From: Perognathus longimembris pacificus | Taxonomy: Eukaryota > Chordata > Mammalia > Rodentia > Heteromyidae | Length of the DNA: 64,000 bases | Direction: 5' to 3' | Assembly: GCF_023159225.1 (NCBI RefSeq) | Contig: NC_063172.1 | Location: forward strand, 59,020,828 to 59,084,827 | Part shown: positions 1 through 10,266 of the stretch, piece after piece | Position numbering within the stretch: position 1 is the stretch's first letter | How the letters are laid out: each line of letters begins with the position of its first letter | The notes under the pieces: generated by a model | What the model was told of the DNA's origin: nothing | Database searches by the model: none | What the model saw: the letters and a program-made list of their open reading frames with translations, nothing else | Program-made: the position numbers and the translations under genes

Positions 1-597
1 AAACGACCCAGGCTTGAAGCACTTGTCTTCACAGTGCTTTACCAGGCTGTGTTTGCCTAAGTGGAGGGACACAGGTCTCTTCAGTAACTTGGCCAGCTTC
101 CATATGCTGCACCTTCAGTGAGTGTAGTAATGAATATATATATATACACTAACATCGGAGGCAGATCTCTAGAGCAAACCAGATGGAAATAAAATAATGA
201 CCAGGTAGATCATAAACTGAGGTAGTAACCCTATAAGCACTTCTGAAAAACTCATCCCTATGCTGAAATGAGTTCAAAATAAGTGGTCTTCTAACCTCCT
301 GTGGTGGGGGACGTGTGGAGTAAAAAGTGACCATCAGAGTTGGTTAACATTACTTCAGCCCAACAGGTTGGAAAGCTAGCTAAATGAAATAAGCATAACC
401 AAGCGATGCAAAGTAAACTTTGAGCTAAAGGTATTAAGACTTCCAAGTTGTTAAATCTAGTTCGTCCTTCTGTGAAAGACTGCTTCCACTTCCAGAAAAG
501 TAAAAGCTTGGTTCAGAATCTCCTATGTACTGCTCTCTCCTTTAGAAGTAATAAGATTGTGATGATGACAAAGGGACCATTTATAAATTAGACTGGA

Positions 598-672
598 CTA
601 GAGCTTAAATGTAGGTTGCTTCTTTAGCATAAGGCCCTGAATTCAATCCCCAGTGCCACCAACTGAAAAAGG
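598..672 (+). mobile_element. ID-type SINE fragment
   Basis: Diverged match to the tRNA-derived ID monomer. The end 'aaggccctgaattcaatccccagtg' region (633-657) carries the B-box-like part. The 5' half is weak. Confidence 0.5.
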
Positions 673-764
673 AATACTACCTACAATACAAATTGTACAA
701 ATACAAGTTTGTACAGTGGTTTTCCTGGCTACCAGGCCCAGAGTAAGCTAAAAATTACATTGAT

Positions 765-902
765 GCTGGGCATGGTTGTACATGCCTGTAATTCTAGCAC
801 TTGCAAGGCTAAAGCAAGAGGATCTCAAGTTAAAGTCAGCCTAGCACCTCTAAGGCCAGACTGATAGGTATCATAAGACCTGTCTCCAACAACAACAAAA
901 AT
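765..902 (+). mobile_element. B1-like (7SL-derived) SINE
   Basis: Begins GCTGGGCATGG, contains the TGCCTGTAATTCTAGCAC core and an 'aggatctcaagtt' segment, and ends in CTGTCTCCAAC followed by an A-rich tail. It is a full-length, moderately diverged B1-like monomer. Confidence 0.8.
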
Positions 903-1305
903 CCAAATCAAAATTCTTGTCAGTTTATCCAAGTTCTGTATGTTAGAAGTCCCCTAACCAATGTTAAGAATAAAATGCCTGAAGGTCTTTCGTGCACATT
1001 TTATACATTAAAGTCGTGTCATGGTGCTTTACGTGTGAATGTAGCATGAGAAGAGCTTTGTACAGACAGGTAGCATTTCTATTTCTCAGTGATGAGATGT
1101 GACAACACCTCTTCCATCTAACTAGAAGTCAAACCTATCAGATTTTATTGTTTTTATAATTTATGGAAGGTGAAGTTTAGGCACTGGCAGACTTCTAATT
1201 GGCTTCTTCAAATCCAGTGATTTAAATGTAACCAGTTTGTTGGAATTTTATTGTTGAAATTCTATTTTATTTGTATATATACCTGTTAACTAATCTGTAA
1301 ATTGT

Positions 1306-1311
1306 AATAAA
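1306..1311 (+). terminator. Candidate polyadenylation signal AATAAA
   Basis: A canonical AATAAA sits about 15-20 bases before the end of the unique block, with TGTA motifs just upstream (around 1272 and 1296) that would suit CFIm binding. The A-run after it probably belongs to the SINE linker rather than to a poly(A) tail. Confidence 0.35.
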
Positions 1312-1324
1312 TATATTTGCAATC

Positions 1325-1392
1325 AAAAAAAAAAAGCCAGGGACAGTGCTCAGGCCCTGAGTCCAAGCCCCAGGACTGGCCAAAAAAAAAAA
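1325..1392 (+). mobile_element. 5'-truncated dimeric SINE, right-monomer tail
   Basis: The right end of the dimeric ID-derived SINE (AGCCAGGGACAGTGCTCAGG onward) ends in GGACTGGCC and an A-run. The A-run at its start matches the A-rich linker inside full-length copies, so it is likely SINE sequence. Confidence 0.75.
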
Positions 1393-1868
1393 TCTGAAAT
1401 TAAAGTATCTGTATCAAACACATACAAGCTATTTTCCTTGGACAAATAATAGTGATGAGTATTTGTGGCCTTGGAGATATTCTGGTAGAATTGGTAGAGT
1501 ATTTTGGGTTTATGGCTTTTTACTGTTAATTTATAATTCATAAAGGTCTGTCATTTACACACATACAACACTGTGTTCTAGAAATGTCAAATTTCTATGA
1601 AAGATACTAACACAGGCTTTTGCTTTCTAAGCTCATGTTGTCTAAAACAAGCACAAATAAGTTCACAGATCATGGAAGATTCACAGACAGCTGTTTGTGT
1701 AACAGTAGTCCAGTAGAAAATGAGGGGGATAAAAATTGCTCTAAAGATCACAAAAAGTGGTACAAAGCAGAAATAAGAATTCTAGACTCACTGGTGAACC
1801 AGTGATAGACAGCTTCCTATATTCACAGATTCTCACCTTGAGTTATTTACCTTGCGTTTCAACTAATC

Positions 1869-2100
1869 TGGTGGAGGCTCATGCCTATAATTCTAGCTAC
1901 TCAAGAGGCTGAGATCTGAGGATTTTGTTCAAAACCAGCCTGAGCAGGAAAGTCTTATCTCCAATTAACCACACACACACACACACACACACAAAACCAA
2001 AATGGAGCTGTGGCTCAAGTGGTAGAGTGCTGTTCTTGAGCACCAAAGCTCAGAGACAGCATCCCGGCCCTGAATGCAAGCCCTACAAACAAAATAAAAC
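1869..2100 (+). mobile_element. B1-ID composite SINE
   Basis: Left part is B1-like (GGCTCATGCCTATAATTCTA, then 'gaggctgagatctgagga'). Right part is a tRNA-like monomer ('gagctgtggctcaagtggtagagtgct'), ending near 'gaatgcaagccctac'. An (AC)n tract has expanded at the junction of the two halves. Confidence 0.85.
1970..1993 (+). repeat. (AC)n microsatellite inside a SINE
   Basis: About 12 uninterrupted AC units where other copies have a 'ccaccaaaaa' linker. Confidence 0.95.
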
Positions 2101-2642
2101 TTGGAAAGTAATTGCATCTGAATGGAAAATGAAGGCATTCTCCCCTTGTCATCATCACTCCTTAAAAATACAGTATAACAACTATTTACATAGTGTTTAC
2201 AGCCAACAAGGCATTACAAGTTATATAGAAGTGACTTAAAGTTTACATAGAGGATGTGCATAGGTTTTCTATACATATATGCTACATCATAAAAGGAACT
2301 TGACCATCTATACATGTTAGTATCTTGGGAGGCTCTTGAACCAATCCCTGCTCATTAAAACAGATGATTTATTTGGAGACATGGAGCTAGGAAAGAATAG
2401 TCCACAGGGAGAAAACATGGACACGTCCAAGCAGACTGAAAGCAGAATGCTAACCAGCACTACAATTTGTCCAATGGAAAGCAGTTCTTCTAAAAGAAGC
2501 CAGAAAAAAACATAGAAAGATGAATGCAGTGGTACACCTCTATAGTCCTGGCTCTTCAGGGGGTAGAGAAAAGAAGACAATAAATAGTCAAAAGCTATAA
2601 CAGGCATAGGTAGTATCATACGGTTTCAAAAAATAAAATATA

Positions 2643-2860
2643 GTCAGCTGTTGATGTCTCACATCTATCATCTCAGCTACCCAAGGAATGGAGACCTGAG
2701 AATTGAGGTTTGAAGGCAGCCCAAGCAGAAAACTCTGTGAGACTTAACTCTAAGTTACCAGCAAAAAGCCAGAAATAGAAGTGTGGATCAAGTGATAAAG
2801 GATCAGCCTCAAAAAAAAGCCAATGATAATGGAAGACCCTGAGTTCAAGCCCATACATAT
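2643..2860 (+). mobile_element. B1-ID composite SINE, diverged
   Basis: B1-like left half ('catctatcatctcagctac', 'gagacctgagaattgaggtttgaagg') and ID-like right half ('gaagtgtggatcaagtgataaagg', 'ccctgagttcaagccc'). A short B1-like fragment also lies just upstream at about 2520-2600. Confidence 0.75.
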
Positions 2861-2862
2861 AA

Positions 2863-2960
2863 GCAAATGGTTGGGAATATAGATCAAGAAAGAGCAGTCC
2901 TGCCTAGCATGTTTGAGGTCCTAGGTTCAATATTTAGTACTGCAAAATGAAAACAAACAA
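2863..2960 (+). mobile_element. ID-type SINE monomer
   Basis: ID-like body with 'gcctagcatgtttgaggtcc' and a degenerate B-box ('taggttcaatatttagtac'), followed by an A-rich tail. Confidence 0.6.
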
Positions 2961-2965
2961 AAACA

Positions 2966-3262
2966 GGTCAGGAGCCAATGGCTAATGCCTATAATCCTAC
3001 AACTGGGGAAACTGAGAATGGAAGATTTCAGTTCAAGGCCAGTCCTGGGCTGCAAGGTATGTACCATAGTACATGCTTATTCCTAACTACCTGGAAAGCT
3101 GAGATCTCAGCTGTGGACCAGCGTACACAGAAAAGTTGGTGAGATTCGGTAGCCACAGAAACTGGGCATGGTGGTCTGTTATCTTAGCTATGACTCAGAA
3201 CCTAAAATAGGCTGATCGTGGCCATCCAGGCTTGCTTAGGCAGAAAACAAGACCCCGGGTCA
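2966..3262 (+). mobile_element. Two diverged B1-like SINE pieces in tandem
   Basis: A first B1-like start at about 2970 ('ggctaatgcctataatccta') and a second GGGCATGGTGG start at about 3162. Between them is a further segment with 'aactacctggaaagctgagatctc' character. Old and mutated. Confidence 0.55.
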
Positions 3263-3282
3263 AAAATAACCAGTGTACAAAA

Positions 3283-3354
3283 AGGGCTGGAGACATGGCT
3301 TAGCAATTTCTGGCCTGACTAGCATTTGCAAGATCCTGAGTTCAAACATCAGCA

Positions 3355-3356
<2 letters not shown>
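3283..3356 (+). mobile_element. ID SINE monomer leading into a microsatellite
   Basis: Starts GGGCTGGAGACATGGCTTAG and ends with 'gatcctgagttcaaacatcagca', so it is a nearly complete ID monomer. Its tail has been replaced by (CA)n. Confidence 0.75.

Positions 3357-3392
<36 letters not shown>
3356..3392 (+). repeat. (CA)n microsatellite
   Basis: About 18 CA units at the 3' end of an ID SINE, followed by degenerate alternating purine-pyrimidine sequence to about 3445. Confidence 0.97.
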
Positions 3393-3395
<3 letters not shown>

Positions 3396-3449
3396 CACGC
3401 ATGCATATGTACATACATATATGCATACATGCACACAAACATACATAAA

Positions 3450-3545
3450 GAGAGGAAGGAAGGAAGGGAGGGAGGAAGGGAGGGAAAGAGGAAGAGAGGG
3501 AGGGAGGAAGGGAAGGTGGGAGGGAGGGAGGAAGGGAGGGAGGGA
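3450..3545 (+). repeat. Purine-only (GGAA/GGGA)n tract
   Basis: About 95 bases with almost no pyrimidine on the + strand. Polypurine mirror-like tracts of this kind can form triplex DNA. Confidence 0.95.
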
Positions 3546-3930
3546 TACCAGAGGGATCAGATGGACTTTCAGGTTCAGCAGCTTCCATGGAAAGTAGCTC
3601 TTCACCCTGCACACCTTCCAGTGTCAGCCAGTTCAGTAACCCTGCTGACCAGGACCAGCTCAGAAAAAGATGGTATCTTTCTAAAAGAATTCCATGGCAA
3701 CAGTTAACATAAGGAGGTTGGGATAATTTACTTGGGAAGTTCAGTTGCAGAGAACACTAATTGACATACAGTCGAATGTTCTGCTGTAATAGAAATGGGT
3801 TTTTGTTTTGGTTTGGTTTGTTTTTGACCTCAGCTCTCCTGCTGAAGGGCAGTGGTCAGTCAAGTGTTACTGTTGAATACTTGGAAAGTGGTCCCAGTAG
3901 ATTATTTTAATTCATTTACTTTTGAAACTC

Positions 3931-4145
3931 AAAAAAACTTCAATGAACACTGTATATGTGCTTGATACATTGTATATTGCATATGGGTCTACCTGACCTA
4001 GACAAGGGATGGAAAAACAGGTTGTAAGATATCACAAGAAATGTACACACTGCCCTACTATGTAACTGCACCCTCTTTGCACAACACCTTGTAAAAAATT
4101 TATGTTCAATTAATAATAAAAAAATGAAAAAAAAACTTCAATGAA
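3931..4145 (+). mobile_element. Short retroposed 3' end with 17-bp target-site duplication
   Basis: A 181-bp insert (3948-4128) is flanked by perfect direct repeats AAAAAAACTTCAATGAA at 3931-3947 and 4129-4145. It ends with AATAAA (4115-4120) and an A-rich tail, as expected of LINE-mobilised RNA. It vaguely resembles the end of an L1 3' UTR ('aagaaatgtacacactgcc'), but a retrocopied mRNA or ncRNA 3' end is possible. Confidence 0.75.
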
Positions 4146-6880
4146 TTTAAACTCAAATAGCCTTCTGTGACTAGTGGTGATCTACAGCAAGTTTACAGTA
4201 AAAGATAGATGGGTTTTGGGGTCACTTGGAACAGCCCTTAAATCTTCTAATTGCTAACTCTGAAACCTTGTATGTGTCACTTGTCTTCCCAGGGCCTGAG
4301 CTTCCAGCACATAATATTTATGTTTGGGGCCCTTGGTACATGCAAAAACAAAGTATGTAAATTGCTTAGCAAGACTAAGTATTTACTAAATGGGAGCGGT
4401 CAGAAGGGCAGTATTTGTGAACCTAATTCAGTTGCTTTGATACCTTTGATCATCAGGCTGAGCATCCAATGAGTGTGAGCCCAATAACACAAGATACCTT
4501 CAGGGCTGTTGCTGAGGTGGTCTGGCATCCAGGACAGGACAAACAACTAAAATGCCTTGTCTAGTCAGGCATTCTCTTATCTGGGCCTTGTTGCAAGCTG
4601 TCCAGTCCTCTCTCCTTACAGTGTGATTGTTTCCAGCAAATCCTCCCACTAGTAAAATGCATTCTTCTCATTGCTTTTGCTGCAGCCCAGAAGGACCAGA
4701 TGCTGTTAAAGAGAAAAGACCAATGGAGCTTGTTCAGTCAATTGCTTTAATTTGACATACAGTTCTAAGTTCATGGAGTCTGCTCTGAGGCGCTGAGGGT
4801 TTCTCAAGTCTTTCTTCTTTTCCCCCTGTAGAGTGAAAAGCACAAATTCACAGGTCTTATTTACTTTAAGTGACAATCACACTGCTGTCATGGTTTGAAA
4901 CCACTGAGTTTGAAACCATTTTGGTTTGTGGTGACTCCAAGGAGCAGCTCTGGAGAGATGGGGCTGCCTCTTAACTAAGAGATCACTGTACATTGTTGGG
5001 CAAGGAAACAGCACAAGCGTCACAGGGACCCCGCCCATGCACAGTAGGGGAGCTCTGAATATTTAGCTGAATTTTACAGTCAGAGCCAACCATTGGGACA
5101 CATGCCGCTCTAGATTACAGAGCTCAATTTTCCATTCTTTTCTTACTAACCTGGATTATCATATTTCTAGGGATGTAGTCCTTCCTGTGATCTCATTTTA
5201 TGGGGTTCATATCTGTGTATGATACATTATTCTTGAGTGCATAGGCTTTTATACAATTGAATTTTGATAGTGGCTGAAAGGCTAGTTCCTAGCCACTTGT
5301 AGAAAGACTAGGGAAAACACTAGTCTATGGGTTCAGTCTCACATTTTCCCCTAAGAAACAGCTTCAGTCAGAGGCTTGTGGCGCATCGTTGTTGTTCACA
5401 GTGACCTGTGAGCTGTGGTTAACACATTGATTAGTGTATAGATGCTTGCTTGGGCACTAATCATGGTTACACACTATTGGAGAGAAAAAAATCTCTTTGA
5501 AACAGAATTCCAATGACCCACTTCTACTGGATAACACTTGGCACAAGAAACTTCCAGCACAAAAAAATTAATTTTAACAGTCTCTGAAAGTCTGAAGAAA
5601 GCTTTGAGAATGTGTCACATGAAGAAAAAAATGTACTACACTGCAAGATTTGGTGGATTATAAAAGTACATTTTATTGAAGTAATTGATAAGATAAAAAT
5701 TTTACCAGAATTTCTGGCTTAGGTATCTTTTTGTCCCTGGTTCTGAGCACATCTTTAATGGGTTTTTTTTGTTTTGGTGAAGGCGATGTGGATATAAAAT
5801 CTATACTGGGCAGTAATAACACCCAAATAGGGACCTTAATCCTATTAAAAGGTAGGGCTCCTCACTAAATGACTTCCATGAAATACACTGAATTAGCAGT
5901 TTAGGCAGTAGATCAGGGAGATTACATTTATCATCATGCAATGTATTTCTGATTTTCAAAGCACAGATCCTATGCTTGTAATCTTTAAGACTTTATAAGT
6001 GAAAAATTTGAAAAGAAACCTAAATGGAAACAACAGGAGCAGGGAAGACAATTTATAGGTGTACTCTCTCAGAAGTTAAAGGTGTGACAGTTTCAGAGAT
6101 AAGCAGCTGGAGGAAGTTGCTGATGCTATCTGGACCTGTTTCTTGCTCTGCAAGGTGTTCGGGTTTGACCTTGTTTTCTGGTAGGGGTACCTCCAGCTAC
6201 AGAAGGTTTGCAAGGCCTGGCCTCAGGTGTCTCCTCATTAGCCAGGCAAAGGATGGCATTTTTCATTCCAACCATATCCTTCCAACTAAACCCAGGGGAT
6301 AAGATATACTTCGCTTAGCTGGGGGAGGGGGTGGGAGGAGGGGACTGTAAGCTACCTCAGTGCAGGAAGCTGTGTTCTAGTCACACTCAATGGCAGGCAG
6401 CCATGGACTTGGAGCAAAACAATTATAAAGTAAAAGCTCTCTGGAGGAGGTGAAGCTGGCTACAATTGGTATGGGAATTACGAGAAATTGTTATCATCAT
6501 AAGAAATAACTTCGTTCCATTGTCCACTGTTTCAGGCTTATGGAGTAAATGGAGGCTACAACATCATCTGTGATCACAGAAATGAATTCTTATGCCAAAG
6601 TTCCACTTAAATCCAGTATAATGTCACTTATTAAAGGCACATGCATGCATGTATTGTCTATTCTAGGTAATATTGCTTGGTAATTCAGAAGTAGATTAGC
6701 TAAAAGGGCCCACAATTTGAATACATACCTATCTATCTATCGCCTTTCTGAGAAAATACAATCAATGCCAGTGTGTTTTTCAAATGGACTACAGGGGTTA
6801 AAAAGAAACCTTTGGTAACTTCTTTTTTGGAGAGGAACTAATAGTTTGTGAATCCCTATTTTAATTAAATTCCATAACTG
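4146..6880. other. Gene-free stretch, mostly unique
   Basis: No exon-like reading frame and no young repeat seen. A weak MIR-like stretch may lie at about 4238-4300. A short (TATC)n-like run at about 6728-6741 is the only simple repeat noticed. Confidence 0.5.
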
Positions 6881-7116
6881 TTTTTTTTTTCTTTTGGATC
6901 CATTGTGAGGCTTGAACTCTGGGCCTAGCCTGTCCCTGAGCACTTTTGCTCAAGGCTAGGGTTCTACCACTGAGCTACCACGTGGCTTCCGATTTTCTTG
7001 TGGTTAATTGGAGATAGGAGTCTCACGTTTCCTGCTTGGGCTGGCTTTGAACCATGGTCCTCATATCTCAGTCTCAGTAGCTAGGATTACAAGCCTGAGC
7101 CACCAACACCTGGCTC
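6881..7116 (-). mobile_element. B1-ID composite SINE
   Basis: Reverse-oriented copy: T-run, ID-like half ('ggcttgaactctgggcc', 'caaggctagggttctaccactgagc'), the linker 'ggttaattggagata', then the B1-like half ending 'ggattacaagcctgagcc'. The flanks carry an imperfect 14-bp direct repeat (6867-6880 and 7117-7130, two mismatches), consistent with a target-site duplication. Confidence 0.88.
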
Positions 7117-7623
7117 AAATTCAGTAACTGGGATAACCTTGGATTCCATCTATTAGAGTTCCCAGGAGCACAAGTAAATTAGAACTTTAAAAAATCTTAC
7201 AACAACCACCCTTCCAAGCCATTAAGCAAATAGAAAAAAAAAAATGAGCATGTCTTATAGATACAGTACACGGTGAGATGAATCACAAAAACATTTTCTC
7301 AAGTTTGAAACATCAGCTGATGCACAGTGAGGCAGCGCGTCGGGGTTGTGATTTTTTTCTAAATTCTTGATTATTTTTCCCTAAGCATTTAACACTCAAA
7401 ACGACGGAAGATTTGAAAGTTCAGTGACCAGAGAGTCACCCAGATGCTGACTCCGCCCACGGCCGGGTCCGATCCTTAGGTAGGCGGGCAGTGCTGCCTG
7501 GTCTGAACCTGGGGGTCGGGAGGGGAGGGGGAGGGCGAGGGAAATCCCTGAGGGACAGGTGAGGGGCTGAGGGGGGGGGGGAGGGGACGAGGAGGGGCGG
7601 AGTCGGAGCGGGGAGGGAGCGGC

Positions 7624-7633
7624 GGGGCGGGGC
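7624..7633 (+). promoter_or_regulatory. Tandem GC box (Sp/KLF type)
   Basis: GGGGCGGGGC lies inside a longer GGCGGGGCGGGGCGCCGGGG stretch, just upstream of the candidate first exon. A second, weaker GC box is at about 7594-7602. Confidence 0.6.
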
Positions 7634-7639
7634 GCCGGG

Positions 7640-7931
7640 GAGGCGTGCCCATTCGCGGGGAGACACGCGCCCTGGGCCGCGGCAACTCGCTCCAAGTTCC
7701 CTCCCACTCGGAGCCGACCCACGATCGCGCCCTGCCCTCCGCCGCCGCGCGTCCTGGGCCGGCTCAGCCCGCCGGGACCGCTCGGTGCTGGCGGCTGCGA
7801 GGACTCGGGGCCCGGGCAGCGCGCGCCCCGCCCGCCGCCCCGCGCGGGGGCCCTGGCTCGCCTTCCTGGCTATCCCGGGGAGCCTGGCGCCGGGCTCGGC
7901 CCTCGCCGCGGGGACTCGGGGGCCGACGGAG
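7640..7931 (+). other. Candidate non-coding first exon, ATG-free
   Basis: The 3' boundary is a good donor: exon end GAG at 7929-7931 followed by GTAAGG at 7932-7937. No ATG occurs on the + strand between about 7640 and 7931, which suits an untranslated 5' exon whose start codon lies in a later exon outside this window. The 5' end is undefined; I placed it after the GC boxes. An alternative shorter exon could end at the GACAG/GTGAGG donor at 7558/7559. The reading frames here only reflect GC-rich composition and match no family I know. Confidence 0.5.
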
Positions 7932-7937
7932 GTAAGG
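7932..7937 (+). other. Predicted 5' splice donor GTAAGG
   Basis: GAG|GTAAGG matches the mammalian U1 consensus MAG|GTRAGT at all but the last base. No matching acceptor with a convincing coding exon was found in the remaining 56 kb. Confidence 0.5.
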
Positions 7938-8602
7938 CTGTGCCGCGGTGTTGGGAAAGTGGGGTTCACCGTGGGTCGGGGTCGCGGCTGGGTGGCCGGG
8001 GGCCCCGCGCGGCGGCGCCCGGTGGTGGTGGTGGACAATGCCGAAGCCGCGCGGCCGGGCGGCGCGGAGCAAAGCCGGGGCCGCGTCTGCTGCCTGGGCG
8101 CCCAGCCCGGGTCCCCGCTGCCCGGCCTGGGGACCGCTCTGGCCCCGGTGGACCCCGGCTGGCGTTCCGGGCCCGCCATCGGGGGCAGGGGGGCGCGGCG
8201 CCCGGCGATGCATCCCGGGGCTCTGCGGGGAGGCCGGGCACCGAGCCGGGCCCGGGCCGTGGCCGGGAAAGGAGCCGGCTGCCCGGTCGAGCGAGGCGGG
8301 GCCGGGGCCGGGGACGCGGCCGGGGCTGGGGCGGGGGGATCGGGACGGGGACGCGGACCGGGACGGCGACCTGGCCCGGGACGGCGGGGTGGGGGGGGGC
8401 GGGCACCCCACTTGGCCCGGCTTGGTTCCCGCTCGGTCTAAATCCTTCGGAATCAGCAGCACGGCTTGATCTCTGGCTGCGAGGCAATGAACATCAAAAA
8501 GGCAGATATCCCCAGGCTTGCAAAGTTTGTTTCCGTCTGCACCCCGCCAGCTCCTCCCGTGGCCTCAATTGTCTCCACTTTCTTTGAAAGCGTACAGATT
8601 GC

Positions 8603-8623
8603 AAAAAAAAAAAAAAAAAAAAA
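8603..8623 (+). repeat. Poly(A) tract, 21 bases
   Basis: Homopolymer within the 3' part of the CpG island. It is not attached to any recognisable retroposon. The length may be uncertain in assembly. Confidence 0.95.
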
Positions 8624-8798
8624 TTACATTATTACATTCTCCCTGGCTCGCTGGTGCCCCCGTCACCGCAGCCGAGCGAGGAACTTGGCAACAAAGCGCG
8701 GGTGCAGGCCGGCTTCGGGGAGCCCGGGGCCCGCACGCCCAGCGCGGCGCCCTCCTCGGAGCACCGGAGCCACTGGGTGTGAACGGCAGTGACAGGTA

Positions 8799-8819
8799 CC
8801 CCCCCCCCCCCCCCCCCCC
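8799..8819 (+). repeat. Poly(C) tract, 21 bases
   Basis: Uninterrupted C21 at the island's 3' edge, with a second C-rich run at 8968-8985. Such runs can form i-motif / G-quadruplex structures and are error-prone to sequence. Confidence 0.95.
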
Positions 8820-8830
8820 GCAACCCAAGG

Positions 8831-10035
8831 CTGGCCTGTGAGGAAGGATGCCGAGATAACTTTGCTGTGGCCTTGGTTACTCTGCAGAGTGGAAAGAAAA
8901 CACCTGGTGCCCGGGCTTTTTAACCCTTTCAAGTTGTTCTTCAGGTTTATGGAGCCAAGGAACAACTCCCCCCCCCCCACCCCCCTTCCACCGAAACAGA
9001 CATTCCTTCCTGCCTAAGATAAAGGCAAACATGAGGTTTTCCAAACCCTTACAGCCAAGTTAGGTCCTCTGTGAAATCTGGCCCACATCTGTGACAACAG
9101 TGCATGGCTGGCAATTGTGAGGACTGCTAACTAGTCTGTTTTTGCAACGAGGAGTATGATAGTGGAATCAGCATTTTTCTAGGATGAATAGTGTGACTTC
9201 CATTTTCTTCATTTCCTCTGCTGGCGTGGAGAATATTTATTTCCCATCCACCACATCCCCAGTTTACTCCTACTGCCATTTCTAGAAAAATACCTGTGCA
9301 GACTTCTTTTGTATTCATTTTGTGCCTTGGAACCCTGACTTCAAAGGAGGTACTTATGAAGCATAAGTTATTTTAGCATGAGACCAAGTTAATGATAAGC
9401 TGAAATTCTTGGATCTCAAATTCCCATTGATTTCCCCTATTGTATTCAACCTTTTGCCTTGTGAACTTGATAAACCATAGGGTTTAGCATAGGGCTGGCC
9501 TGTAGAGCCAGCTTGGTAAGTATTAGACAGTATTCTTTTTATTTTTATTATCAACCCATGTGGGTTTTCTGTTTAGTTAGAAAGAAATGGTGGTTTTATT
9601 TGTTGTAGTCCCAGATATTTTAAGTCATAGTCTATTTTCAGCCTGTGGTTTAATTTTAGATCAGAATCGAGGTTGCTTTGTTGTTTTGCTTAAGATTGAC
9701 AGGCTGCCATGTATATTCTGGATACCTAGAAAAGATTGGTTGGTAGATTTTATGTAAGGGCCAAGACCACACAGCCTTGAACCACCTGCAGCCTGGAGCA
9801 CTTCATAGGAAGAATTGATTAGCAATTTTTATAGGCCTTATTGTTCAAGGAGAAGTTTAGGCATTAGGGAAAATGTGGAAGTTGAATCTGAAACACCTTT
9901 GCTTCCTTTCCAGCTTTAGAAACCATGTTGGCCCAGCAATTAACTGCTACCCCATGCTAGAAGTTAATAAAAGATAAATACATTATTTTCTGCCTGCTCA
10001 TCTGCTCAAGCATATAATTATTACTCATGCTTTGA
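8831..10035. other. Gene-free, unique sequence downstream of the island
   Basis: No reading frame, repeat or clear signal beyond the C-rich run at 8968-8985. Read as the start of a long first intron if the + strand donor at 7932 is real. Confidence 0.5.
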
Positions 10036-10266
10036 ATTTTTTTTTTTGTATTGGGGTTTGAACTCAGGGCTTCCCTCTCACTTGGCTTTTTCAGTTCAAG
10101 GCTAGCTCTATCACTTCAGCCACACCTCTGCTTCTGGCTTTTTGCTGGTTAACTGGATATAAGAGTCTCATGGTCTTTTCTGCCTAGCTCGACTTCAAAC
10201 CATGATCCTCGGATCTTAGCTTCCTAAGTAGCTAGGATTACAGGCATGAGCTACCAGCACAGGGCC
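10036..10266 (-). mobile_element. B1-ID composite SINE
   Basis: T-run, 'ggggtttgaactcagggc', 'caaggctagctctatcacttcagcc', linker 'gctggttaactggatata', then 'ctaggattacaggcatgagc'. Full length, moderately diverged. Confidence 0.88.

Larger units (their letters stand above)
1..1325 (+). other. Possible 3' UTR / last-exon tail of an upstream gene
   Basis: Mostly unique-looking, AT-rich sequence with no usable reading frame. It ends in UGUA-type motifs followed by AATAAA at 1306-1311, as mammalian 3' UTRs do. An ID fragment (598-672) and a B1-like SINE (765-902) lie inside it. The distal 400 bases look repeat-free. I do not recognise the gene. The exact cleavage site cannot be placed because a truncated SINE begins at about 1325. 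It could instead be intergenic sequence with a chance signal. Confidence 0.3.
7425..8830. promoter_or_regulatory. CpG island promoter
   Basis: About 1.4 kb with very high G+C and dense CpG against an AT-rich background, the only such block in the window. It holds GC boxes (GGGGCGGGGC at 7624-7633), long G-runs (7571-7581, and the G-rich block 8280-8402) and no TATA box that I can place. This is typical of a broadly expressed mammalian gene with dispersed start sites. The splice donors seen point to + strand transcription, but a bidirectional promoter cannot be excluded. The gene is not identified. Confidence 0.9.

Noticed and set aside
1326..1335. A-run after AATAAA as proof of a processed pseudogene
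   Set aside because: The A-run continues directly into the right monomer of the dimeric SINE and matches its internal A-rich linker, so it is better assigned to the SINE.
8037..8469. ATG at 8037 as the start codon of the island gene
   Set aside because: It lies downstream of the predicted donor, and its frame is GC-driven with no recognised protein. Not convincing without transcript support.
7436..8487. Long open frames (up to about 250 codons) on both strands of the CpG island
   Set aside because: They overlap each other in several frames, are rich in Pro, Arg, Gly and Ala as expected from GC-rich DNA with few stops, and contain no recognisable domain. They are treated as composition effects.
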